DNA of 25,437 nt from Candidatus Hydrogenedentota bacterium (GTDB lineage Bacteria > Hydrogenedentota > Hydrogenedentia > Hydrogenedentales > CAITNO01): contig SLFT01000169.1 of assembly GCA_007124105.1 (NCBI GenBank), positions 1 to 25,437 on the forward strand, read 5' to 3'. This document shows positions 1-7,159 of this stretch, piece by piece (within the stretch, counting starts at the first letter, position 1; each line of letters opens with the position of its first letter). The position numbers were made by a program, and so were the translations under genes. Under the pieces are notes generated by a model. It was not told the origin of the DNA and searched no databases. It saw nothing but the letters and a program-made list of their open reading frames with translations.

Positions 1-1024
1 CCATCGCCCGCGCTTTCTCGGGGTCGCTGAGCAGCGCGACGGCATGCGAGGCCATGGTCTCAATATCCCCCACCTCACATAGATAGCCTGTTTTATCATG
101 TTGCACCACTTCGGTGACGCCGCCGCTGGCCGTAACAATAACGGGCACTTCGCAGGCCATGGCTTCCAATGGAACAAGCCCGAAGCTTTCATGCTCGCTG
201 GGCTGGATAATCAGATCGGCGCTAGGTAAAATGTCTTCAATATCCTCGTAGTTGCCAAGATAAAGGATGCTGTCGGTGATGCCCAGTTGCTTCGCTACGC
301 CTACCGCCGCAAGACGTTCAGGCCCATCCCCCACCATTACCAGACGGGCGGGCAATGCCTCTGTGATCCGCTTGAACACGCGCACTACGTCCGTCACCCG
401 TTTTACGGGCCTGAAATTGGAGATATGCATCACAATTTTTTCGTCAGGCTTCGCGAGGGCTGCGCGGTTGCCTTCACGGGGTCTGAACTTGTCGCCGTCG
501 AGAAAATTGTAAATGGTGCGCACAGGCCTGGACAGGTCAAATTCACGACAGGTCTCCCGATTCAGCCAGTCGGATACAGCCGTAACCGCACAGCTGTTCT
601 CCATGGCGTAGCGGGTGGTTCTGTAAAAGGATGGATGCCCGCCCACCAGCGTGATGTCGGTGCCATGCAGCGTAGTCACCAGACAAAACCGTTTTTCCGG
701 CGGCAGCATATCCCGCGCGAGTAATGCCGCCACTGCGTTGGGAACAGCGTAATGGGCATGAATAATATCAAGGCTGAATTCTTCGGCGATCTCGCTTATT
801 TTACTGGCCAGGGCAAGCGAATAAGGCGGCACCTTAAACAGCGGATAGTTGATGACGTCCACATAATGGGAAAATACATTCTGCTCGAACTGACGTAAAC
901 GAAACGGCGCTTCCATGGAAATGATATGGATTTCATGGTCGCGCTTCGCCAGCGCAAGCCCGAGCTCCGTGGCAAGAATTCCACTGCCGCCGGCAGTAGC
1001 CTGACATACAATGCCTATCTTCAT
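1..1024 (-). CDS. bshA: N-acetyl-alpha-D-glucosaminyl L-malate synthase BshA (3' end outside window)
   Basis: GT-B fold glycosyltransferase (GT4 family) that joins GlcNAc from UDP-GlcNAc to L-malate, the first step of bacillithiol synthesis in the cytoplasm. I translated the 341 visible codons from ATG at 1024. The N-terminal nucleotide-sugar loop AGGSGILATE (residues 11-20), the stretch FRLRQF (41-46), HAHYAVPNAV (89-98), TLHGTDIT (118-125), ISNFRPVKRV (201-210) and the GT4 E-x7-E (EHESFGLVPLEAMA, E279 and E287) follow Bacillus BshA closely along the whole length, so this is more than a generic GT4 call. About 35 C-terminal residues lie beyond base 1. It sits 137 bp downstream of dinB on the same strand. 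That gap contains -10-like elements (TAGAAT, TATAAA on the minus strand near 1072-1085), so it may have its own promoter. The other bacillithiol genes (bshB, bshC) are not visible. Confidence 0.9.
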   Translation of the reverse strand, partial: MKIGIVCQATAGGSGILATELGLALAKRDHEIHIISMEAPFRLRQFEQNVFSHYVDVINYPLFKVPPYSLALASKISEIAEEFSLDIIHAHYAVPNAVAALLARDMLPPEKRFCLVTTLHGTDITLVGGHPSFYRTTRYAMENSCAVTAVSDWLNRETCREFDLSRPVRTIYNFLDGDKFRPREGNRAALAKPDEKIVMHISNFRPVKRVTDVVRVFKRITEALPARLVMVGDGPERLAAVGVAKQLGITDSILYLGNYEDIEDILPSADLIIQPSEHESFGLVPLEAMACEVPVIVTASGGVTEVVQHDKTGYLCEVGDIETMASHAVALLSDPEKARAM

Positions 1025-1031
1025 AAACAAA

Positions 1032-1038
1032 CCTTCCT
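1032..1038 (-). promoter_or_regulatory. Ribosome binding site of bshA
   Basis: The minus strand reads AGGAAGG 7 nt before the ATG at 1024. It fixes the start and places the MKIGIVCQ N-terminus where BshA proteins begin. Confidence 0.65.
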
Positions 1039-1161
1039 GGGAGATTTTATCAAAAAAAACGCGCACCGCCTATTCTACATTTATAGACAAGAAAACAAGA
1101 AATATCATTCCCTCACGCCAACGAGAACCCTGTGGATAACATATTGCGCCCGAAAACGGCG

Positions 1162-2352
1162 CTATGTGCTGGGCTTTTTCTGACTCGCGCCGTTTAACGC
1201 CTTGCCGATATGGACAGCGTCAAATCCAAGTTTGCCGCGCATGGCGTCCACCGTTTCAAAAAGGCGTTCCCACTTATCGTTGTGTTCACGCTCAAACAGT
1301 CGCATTTGATGCTGGTTCCAGGACAAGGCAGACAAGTTTACGCCCACAAGCCGCACGCGGGCGCGTCGCGCCTTCGCCTTTGGAAACAGCTCATGAAGCG
1401 CAGCCATGATATCCGTATCAAGGGCGGTCGGATCGGCAAGGGTCTTTGCGAAGGACTTGGTCTGAAAATCGCTATACCGCGTTTTGAGGGTAATCCGCTT
1501 TGCTTCCAAACCATCCATGCGCAGTGTATGCGCGCAGTGTTCGGCCAACCGGAACACCACCGGCTCGATAACGCGCCAGTCGGCCAGGTCCGCCTTGAAG
1601 GTGGTCTCACGACTCACCGACTTCGGCGGGCCATGGGCGGCCACGGTGTCGCTGCCCACACCGACCGCAGCGCGCAGTAATGACTCGGCGGCTTGTTCGC
1701 CAACCACGCGCTCCAATCTTGGCGCGGGAACAGCCGCCAATTGTTTCACAGTCATAATGCCCAGGTTTTCAAGGGCTTCACGGGTATGCGGTCCCACGCC
1801 GGGCAGTTTGCCCACAGGTAGAGGCGCGAGAAAGGCCCGCTCGTCTCCGTACGCGATTGACAAAAAGCCGTCCGGCTTGCATTCATTGGCCGCCACCTTG
1901 GCAACCATCTTGTTCGAGGCAATACCAATGGTGCAGGTAATATGTTCCTGCTCGACGATGGCGTCCTTGATGTACTTCGCCAGGGTCGCCTCGCCGCCAT
2001 AGAGATGGATGGAACCGGTAATGTCCAGGTTGGCCTCGTCAATGGAGGCCATCTGGATGATGGGCGTGGTCGTTTCAAGGATGACCTGGATGCGTCGCGA
2101 CGTTTCTCCGTATACGCCGTGGCTGCACCGCATGAATATGCCGTGGGGACACAATTTTCTGGCGCGTGCGATGGGCATGGCCGAATGGATGCCGTAGCGA
2201 CGCGCCTCGTAGGAGGCGCTGGATACAACGCTGCGCGCGTCATCGGCATTCCCGCCCACGATGAGCGGCTTGCCGCGCAATGCTGGATTGCGCGCCGCTT
2301 CCACTGACGCGAAGAACGCGTCCATATCAATATGTAAGATTCGTTTCGGCAT
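1162..2352 (-). CDS. dinB: DNA polymerase IV (Y-family translesion polymerase)
   Basis: Error-prone DNA polymerase that copies past damaged template bases. The 396-residue length is normal for DinB. Visible are the N-terminal metal ligands and steric-gate region HIDMDAFFASVE (residues 7-18, D9), the YEARRYGIHSAMP finger motif (48-60), the catalytic SIDEANLDITG (103-113, D105/E106; the more usual residue after SIDEA is aromatic, here N), the helix-hairpin-helix LPVGKLPGVGPHT in the middle, and a C-terminal little-finger domain. QMRLF (349-353) matches the sliding-clamp-binding consensus QLxLF. The ATG at 2352 has AGGA about 6 nt upstream. I see no convincing LexA box upstream, so SOS control is not supported by sequence. 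A TTGAC-N3-GTCAA palindrome lies 18 bp upstream of the start. Confidence 0.93.
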   Translation of the reverse strand: MPKRILHIDMDAFFASVEAARNPALRGKPLIVGGNADDARSVVSSASYEARRYGIHSAMPIARARKLCPHGIFMRCSHGVYGETSRRIQVILETTTPIIQMASIDEANLDITGSIHLYGGEATLAKYIKDAIVEQEHITCTIGIASNKMVAKVAANECKPDGFLSIAYGDERAFLAPLPVGKLPGVGPHTREALENLGIMTVKQLAAVPAPRLERVVGEQAAESLLRAAVGVGSDTVAAHGPPKSVSRETTFKADLADWRVIEPVVFRLAEHCAHTLRMDGLEAKRITLKTRYSDFQTKSFAKTLADPTALDTDIMAALHELFPKAKARRARVRLVGVNLSALSWNQHQMRLFEREHNDKWERLFETVDAMRGKLGFDAVHIGKALNGASQKKPST

Positions 2353-2370
2353 CGGCGTCCTGCCATTCAG

Positions 2371-2383
2371 TTGACCCTGTCAA
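2371..2383. promoter_or_regulatory. Perfect inverted repeat TTGAC-CCT-GTCAA between dinB and the ABC ATPase gene
   Basis: Two 5-bp arms around a 3-bp spacer, 18 bp upstream of the dinB ATG and about 100 bp upstream of the putative ABC-gene promoter. A dimeric repressor operator for dinB is possible. A short palindrome like this can also arise by chance. Confidence 0.25.
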
Positions 2384-2485
2384 TAATGGTATAGTATCAA
2401 ACGAGTGGAACGCGTCAGAAATGAAGCGGCTTTTTAACGTGCCGCCCCAACTGAAACGTTCCGCTGACGCGCCGCCTTTGCAGCG

Positions 2486-2513
2486 TTGACAGACAGATTG
2501 CGCGTTATATACA
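2486..2513 (+). promoter_or_regulatory. Putative sigma70 promoter of the ABC ATPase gene
   Basis: TTGACA (2486-2491) is a perfect -35 element, followed after 16 bp by TATACA (2508-2513). Expected transcription start is about 2520, giving a 5' leader near 48 nt before the ATG at 2568. AGGA lies about 9 nt before that ATG. Confidence 0.5.
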
Positions 2514-2567
2514 CAGCAACGCCAACGCGGCACACCACGAGACAGGGTTTACACAGGAACAGATTTC

Positions 2568-4106
2568 ATGAATTTATTAGAGATGCGCGACATCACAAAA
2601 CAGTATCCCGGCGTAACAGCGCTGGACCGCGTTTCTTTCGACCTGCGCCCGGGAGAAACCCATTGCCTTGTTGGCGAAAATGGCGCGGGCAAATCCACGC
2701 TGATGAAAGTATTAGCGGGGGCCATAACAAAAGACGCGGGCATGATTCTCATCAATGGCGATGCGGTAAACTACGACACGCCGCAACAGGCGTCGCGTCT
2801 GGGCATCAGCATGATCCATCAGGAGTTCAATCTCGCACCGCAGATGAGCGTTGCGGAAAATATTTTTCTGGGACGGGCGCCGACACGACGGGGCATCATC
2901 CACTGGGGGCATTTGTACCAGAAGTCGCGCGACGCGCTGGCCATGCTCGACGCCGCCATTGATCCCCGGCGCATGGTCTCCACACTCAGCGTGGCGCAAC
3001 AACAGGTGGTCGAGATTGCGAAGGCCCTGTCTGTCAACGCGCGCATCCTCGTGATGGACGAACCTTCCGCTACCTTGACTGATCATGAACTTACCGCGCT
3101 GTTTGCGATTGTAAAACGACTCGAAAGCCAGGGGATGGGCATTATCTATATCTCCCATCGCCTGGAGGAAATCTTCAAGATCGGGCGGCGCGTAACGGTC
3201 ATGCGCGACGGCGCGAAAATCGCCACGCGCGACGTGTGCGACGTGAACCGCGACGAAATCATCCGCATGATGGTGGGCCGTGAATTGAAAGATGAATTTC
3301 CGCAACGCGACGCAGCGCTGGGCGCGGAGCGGCTTCATGTCGAGGGCCTGTCACGGCGCAATATCTTTTCGGACGTATCCTTTTCTGTGCGGGCCGGCGA
3401 GATTGTGGGCCTCACCGGGCTGGTGGGGTCGGGACGCACCGAAGTGGCCCGGGCCGTGTTCGGCGCCGATCCGGCGGATTCCGGCGCTATCCATCTGGAC
3501 GGCGCGCCTGTGCGCATCCGCGCGCCGAAACAGGCCATTGCGCACGGTATCGGATTTCTTACCGAAGACCGTAAAGGACAGGGGCTGGTGTTGGGTATGA
3601 GCGTCAGCGAAAATATTTTGATGGCTGACATGAAAGCCGCTCTGTTCGGACCATTCCTCAACCCAGCGCGAGAACGACAAATCGCGGCCGGTATGGTGCG
3701 CAACCTTCAGATTAAGACGCCAGGCGTGAAACAGATAGTGCATAACCTCAGTGGAGGTACGCAACAGAAGGTAGTGCTTGCGAAATGGTTGCTGACCCAG
3801 TCAAAAGTGCTCATCTTTGATGAGCCCACACGCGGCGTTGACGTGGGCGCAAAGGTTGAAATTTATCGGCTTATGAACACAGTAGCCGCCAACGGCGTCG
3901 CCATACTCATGATAACAAGCGAATTGCCCGAAGCGCTGGGCATGTGTGACCGGCTAATTGTCATGCGTGAAGGACGCATCACCGGCGAACTGAGCCGCAA
4001 GGATGCCGACCAGGAAAAGATCATGCATCTGGCAACACTCGAAATTCACCGTGATGAATCGCTGTCGGAATACAGCCAACACAACGACGCACTCCACATC
4101 TCCTGA
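2568..4106 (+). CDS. Sugar ABC transporter ATP-binding protein (RbsA/MglA/XylG type)
   Basis: Cytoplasmic ATPase with two fused ABC domains that powers uptake of a monosaccharide or similar solute. It has 512 residues, the usual RbsA-type size. Domain 1 has Walker A GENGAGKST (36-44), the degenerate signature LSVAQQQ (140-146) and Walker B LVMDEPSA (161-168). Domain 2 has the degenerate Walker A GLVGSGRTE (284-292), a canonical LSGGTQQKVVLAKWL (394-408) and LIFDEPTRGVDVGAK (415-429). One degenerate and one complete set of motifs is characteristic of this CUT2 subfamily. No CUT2 permease or periplasmic sugar-binding protein lies on either side. The next gene downstream is convergent, so the ATPase is encoded alone and must pair with partners elsewhere. 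The substrate cannot be told from this sequence. Confidence 0.92.
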   Translation: MNLLEMRDITKQYPGVTALDRVSFDLRPGETHCLVGENGAGKSTLMKVLAGAITKDAGMILINGDAVNYDTPQQASRLGISMIHQEFNLAPQMSVAENIFLGRAPTRRGIIHWGHLYQKSRDALAMLDAAIDPRRMVSTLSVAQQQVVEIAKALSVNARILVMDEPSATLTDHELTALFAIVKRLESQGMGIIYISHRLEEIFKIGRRVTVMRDGAKIATRDVCDVNRDEIIRMMVGRELKDEFPQRDAALGAERLHVEGLSRRNIFSDVSFSVRAGEIVGLTGLVGSGRTEVARAVFGADPADSGAIHLDGAPVRIRAPKQAIAHGIGFLTEDRKGQGLVLGMSVSENILMADMKAALFGPFLNPARERQIAAGMVRNLQIKTPGVKQIVHNLSGGTQQKVVLAKWLLTQSKVLIFDEPTRGVDVGAKVEIYRLMNTVAANGVAILMITSELPEALGMCDRLIVMREGRITGELSRKDADQEKIMHLATLEIHRDESLSEYSQHNDALHIS

Positions 4107-4253
4107 TGTACGAATAAACAATATATACAGGCCAGACCCGCACCCCGCTAATGAAATGACGTATCACAGGACAGCTTCAGTCGGCGCATAACAGGCGTTA
4201 GAAAAAAGGCGCTTTCCCCCGCATCCTTTTGCGCGGAGATATCGGCGCGCGCC

Positions 4254-5594
4254 TCATCCCAGGACCTGCCAATGGCCGCCCCGGGCTGGCCCCACGCGAC
4301 GAAGCCGATTCTCACGCTTGAGCTTCGCCGTACTCTTTTCTATTGCTCGTGTAGTAATACCGAGTTTACGGGCAAGTTCCGGGATAGTCATCTCAGGATT
4401 TCGTAACAGCAACTCAACAAGCCGCTTGTCGGTTTTCCCCGAACTTTTCCCCGAACTTTTCCCCGAACTTTTTCCCGTAGTTTTCTGCACCCGATGTTGC
4501 GATTCATCCTCCGGCGCGTTTTTATGGGATGGCCGGGTAAAGGAGATGATAAACGTATTCGCCACTTCTTTGAACAAAGCGTCTGGTTCGTTGTCAAGGA
4601 TAAGCGGGATACCCCGCCCCCAGGCCTCGACAAGGTGGACGCGTCGCAATAATTCGGCAATGAGCGGATTGCGTCTCTTGGAAATGTTGCCCTTTTGCAG
4701 GTCATCAATGGTCAGCCCCCCGTAAAGCGCGCCAGGACTGCGGATTTCAACGCGGTCGGTAAAAACGGCAATTCGCACCTCGTCAGGATCATGGTAATCG
4801 CGATGACAAAATGCGTTGATGACCGCCTCTCGAATGGCGTCCATTGATATTTCCGGAACATCCACCCGCACCAGGCCATCAAGTCGCATGCCTATATGTA
4901 TATTTTTGAGTATATACTTCTGGGCCTCTTCGATTAGTGTCAGCATATCGCCCTCAAAATCATGACGGTCTATAATGGTTGCGCTGCTTGAACCCGCGAA
5001 AACAGCACAACGCAAGGTAAGCGGCGGCTCTTTGGCAAAGAAAAGGAGCGCGGCGTTCACGGGAACATCCTGTTTTATAAGCCCCAGTTTATCAAGCGCG
5101 TTCACGGTATTGTCCCACTTCAGACCCGCTCGCTTCAGGAACTGTTGCAACCGCCGCGCGGCAATATCCTTTATGGAGGCCTCGCTTGGAGCGCTATCCC
5201 AACGCAACGCATCCCTGTTTTTGAAGAGGATGATCTGCTCAAGTTCCGGAACACTCAGTTTTCTGTCCTCGTCCGCAACGCGCATATAACATTTCCCGTA
5301 GGCAAAATACGGGGGGTCACTTCCGTGAAATGTTACGAGGATACACTGCTTTCCGTCTACTGTTCTTCGCGTAACACGAGGAAATATCTTGGGTTCAACA
5401 TGGGCCGCTATTGCCTGTGAAAGGTCGCGCAATGTTTTTGAGTTTACATCCATTCCCGCCGCGGTTCCGTCATTGCGTATTCCGAACCACAATTCGCCGC
5501 CGCCATGCTTATTCAACATGGCGACCATGGAGATGATGGCCTCTTTGAGCTCGCTCAAGCTTCTCTTGAACTCAATGTTTTCGCTTTCATTCAT
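4254..5594 (-). CDS. AlbA_2 (Schlafen-like) / HATPase_c_4 putative HTH regulator, COG2865 type
   Basis: 446 residues in the layout of COG2865 'predicted transcriptional regulators', often misannotated as RecG-like. The N-terminal AlbA_2 domain has ENIEFKRSL (5-13) and the loop NKHGGGELWFGIRNDG (28-43). A middle HATPase_c_4-like domain has REAVINAFCHRDY (255-267), VEIRSPG (282-288), NPLIAELL (309-316) and WGRGIPLI (325-332). A low-complexity linker of SGK repeats (about 373-387) precedes a C-terminal winged-helix/HTH (MTIPELARKLGITTRAIEKSTAKL, 402 onward). I chose the ATG at 5594, with GGGA 9 nt upstream, over an in-frame TTG at 5609. The nucleic-acid ligand and targets are unknown. Family members appear as stand-alone regulators and also in defence contexts, but nothing beside it here is a defence gene. 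It is convergent with the ABC ATPase gene and downstream of the zinc-ribbon gene on the same strand. Confidence 0.85.
   Translation of the reverse strand: MNESENIEFKRSLSELKEAIISMVAMLNKHGGGELWFGIRNDGTAAGMDVNSKTLRDLSQAIAAHVEPKIFPRVTRRTVDGKQCILVTFHGSDPPYFAYGKCYMRVADEDRKLSVPELEQIILFKNRDALRWDSAPSEASIKDIAARRLQQFLKRAGLKWDNTVNALDKLGLIKQDVPVNAALLFFAKEPPLTLRCAVFAGSSSATIIDRHDFEGDMLTLIEEAQKYILKNIHIGMRLDGLVRVDVPEISMDAIREAVINAFCHRDYHDPDEVRIAVFTDRVEIRSPGALYGGLTIDDLQKGNISKRRNPLIAELLRRVHLVEAWGRGIPLILDNEPDALFKEVANTFIISFTRPSHKNAPEDESQHRVQKTTGKSSGKSSGKSSGKTDKRLVELLLRNPEMTIPELARKLGITTRAIEKSTAKLKRENRLRRVGPARGGHWQVLG
4433..4468. repeat. In-frame 12-bp tandem repeat (three perfect units plus a degenerate fourth)
   Basis: The plus strand shows TTTTCCCCGAAC three times without mismatch, followed by a diverging copy (TTTTTCCCG...). 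It encodes the repeated SSGK of the linker in the COG2865-type protein. A 12-bp unit keeps the frame when copies are gained or lost. Confidence 0.9.
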
Positions 5595-5698
5595 TGCATA
5601 TTTTCCCAAGGCTCATTACTTCCATATTCTGAAGTAATTATGCCACAGCCAAAACTGAAGCGCAAGGAACCAATACGAATATCACACCGCCCCTATGC

Positions 5699-5866
5699 TC
5701 ATTTCAACCACGGCCACGGATACCCGCATATAGTGCAGCGCGGCGAATTGGCGGGATATTCGTAGCGACAGTGCATGCAGGTTATCGTGTCGTTAGTTCG
5801 CGCTTTGTTCTTTGGCGCATCTTTTTGGGCGCTGGCCTTATTCGGGAGGCGTTTTTTGGACGTCAC
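5699..5866 (-). CDS. Small zinc-ribbon protein (55 aa), start overlaps the aminotransferase stop
   Basis: Read from GTG (5866-5864) to TGA (5701-5699), 55 codons plus stop. The start overlaps the aminotransferase TGA in the GTGA arrangement typical of translationally coupled genes. The first 28 residues are lysine-rich and probably flexible (SKKRLPNK...). The second half carries two CxxC knuckles, CMHC (residues 30-33) and CTIC (44-47) 10 residues apart, then GYPWPWLK at the end. This is a classic treble-clef/zinc-ribbon pattern. It is too short and GTG-started to be caught by a length-filtered gene call. A rubredoxin-like or RNA/DNA-binding zinc ribbon are both possible; the function is unknown. 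Coupling implies synthesis together with the aminotransferase. Confidence 0.7.
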   Translation of the reverse strand: MTSKKRLPNKASAQKDAPKNKARTNDTITCMHCRYEYPANSPRCTICGYPWPWLK

Positions 5867-7065
5867 GAACGCAACTCCGCAGCATTGTCTTTTATTTTTC
5901 GAGCGATAGCGATAATGTCCTGCATGTCCGCTTCACTGGCAAGCAATAATTGATGGAGAAACCACATGCCGCTCTTGTAGCACAAATCTTCGGTCACAGG
6001 GCATCTGTATTTGCTGTAATCATGGTTTTGGACATGCCCGAATACCGGCTGTCGGTAGAGCGGCATGGGATACCCGGCGGTAATGGGAAGTCCCTCCGCT
6101 TGGGCAGCCTGTACAAAATGGTCGCGGGAACAACCAAATGAGGCTTCGTCAATGCGCATACAATAGAGGTGATATGCGCGACGGGTAATACGGTTACTGC
6201 CGCGTTGCGGCGTCAATCCTTCGATCGCGCCTAAGCCATGGTCCAGAACAGCGGCGTTTCGCTCTCGCAACAGGGTCTGCGCTTCGAGCCGCTTCAACTG
6301 ACAGAGCAGGATAGCGGCCTGAAATTCGGTAAGCCGCGCATTGGTGCCCACATTTACATGGTGGTACCACGGCGAACCCGCCTCACCGCGACCACAATTG
6401 ACCAATGACCGACAACGCGCCGCCAGAGCGGCATCGTTCGTGACAATGGCGCCGCCTTCGCCGGCGGTAATATTCTTGCTCACCTGGAAGCTGAAGAAAC
6501 CACACCGCCCCAACGTTCCCGTGCCGCATCCTTTCCATGCGCCGCCCCAGGAATGACAGGCGTCTTCGATTATCGCTATGCCGTGACGCTCGCTTACGGC
6601 ATTTAACTTATCCATATCGCAGATGCGTCCACCGAAATGGACCGGCATGATGGCGCGTGTACGCGGCGTAATAACTGCTTCAACCTGATCGGCGTCCAGA
6701 CACCAGGCCGCGTCCAGGTCGGCAAATACGGGCGTGGCGCCCACGCGCAACACGGCACTCGCGGTGGCAATAAACGTGTACGGCGGCACGATCACCTCAT
6801 CGCCGACGCCGATGCCCAGGGCCTGCAGAATGATCTCGCCCGCAGCTGTACCGCTGTTACAGGCAATACAATGTTCCGCGCCCTGGAACGCTGCGTACGC
6901 CTTTTCAAATTCGGCCACGCGTTCATCAAAGAACCAGCGGCCACTTTCCAGAACAGCCAATAACGCGTTTCGTTCACTTTCGTCATGTACAGGCCAGCCC
7001 GGCCATTTCTTTTCACCATCGCGCACGGGCGCGCCGCCGTGAAGCGCCAATTTCGCTGTATCCAT
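5863..7065 (-). CDS. DegT/DnrJ/EryC1/StrS-family PLP-dependent aminotransferase
   Basis: Fold-type I PLP enzyme of the family that aminates keto-sugars, cyclitols or (in AHBA synthase) aromatises a cyclic precursor. It has 400 residues from the ATG at 7065, preceded by GGAAGGG 7 nt upstream; an in-frame ATG at 7080 has a poorer site. Landmarks are LALHGGAPVRDG at the N-terminus, CNSGTAAGE (69-77, phosphate binding), VPPYTFIATASA (93-104), PVHFGG (141-146), IIEDACHSWGG (165-175, D168 contacting PLP nitrogen) and SFQVSKNITAGEGG (192-205), where K197 is the expected Schiff-base lysine. No sugar-nucleotide dehydrogenase, epimerase or glycosyltransferase sits beside it, so it is not in an obvious sugar-decoration cluster. 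The exact substrate is not predictable. It overlaps the downstream zinc-ribbon gene by 4 bp. Confidence 0.9.
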   Translation of the reverse strand: MDTAKLALHGGAPVRDGEKKWPGWPVHDESERNALLAVLESGRWFFDERVAEFEKAYAAFQGAEHCIACNSGTAAGEIILQALGIGVGDEVIVPPYTFIATASAVLRVGATPVFADLDAAWCLDADQVEAVITPRTRAIMPVHFGGRICDMDKLNAVSERHGIAIIEDACHSWGGAWKGCGTGTLGRCGFFSFQVSKNITAGEGGAIVTNDAALAARCRSLVNCGRGEAGSPWYHHVNVGTNARLTEFQAAILLCQLKRLEAQTLLRERNAAVLDHGLGAIEGLTPQRGSNRITRRAYHLYCMRIDEASFGCSRDHFVQAAQAEGLPITAGYPMPLYRQPVFGHVQNHDYSKYRCPVTEDLCYKSGMWFLHQLLLASEADMQDIIAIARKIKDNAAELRS

Positions 7066-7159
7066 GTCTTTCCCTTCCATATCCTGGTTCCGGTTTATCC
7101 GGTCGTCAAAATCTTTTTTTCACTATTGTTCACAGCGCGGCCAACGCCCCATCTGTGAT

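Noticed and set aside
287..724. 145-codon open frame on the plus strand at the window start
   Set aside because: Antisense to bshA, whose protein matches a known family along its length.
1146..1162. GCGCC-N7-GGCGC hairpin just after dinB
   Set aside because: Five-base-pair stem without a T-tract; likely by chance in GC-rich DNA.
2371..2395. TTGACC ... TATAGT as a plus-strand promoter
   Set aside because: The spacer is only 13 bp, too short for sigma70. The pair at 2486-2513 is better.
4096..4109. ACATC-tcct-GATGT hairpin at the end of the ABC ATPase gene
   Set aside because: Five-base-pair stem overlapping the stop codon, with no T-tract.
4254..5594. Annotation as RecG helicase
   Set aside because: No helicase motifs. 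The AlbA_2 and HATPase_c_4-like regions explain the similarity that leads to this common misannotation.
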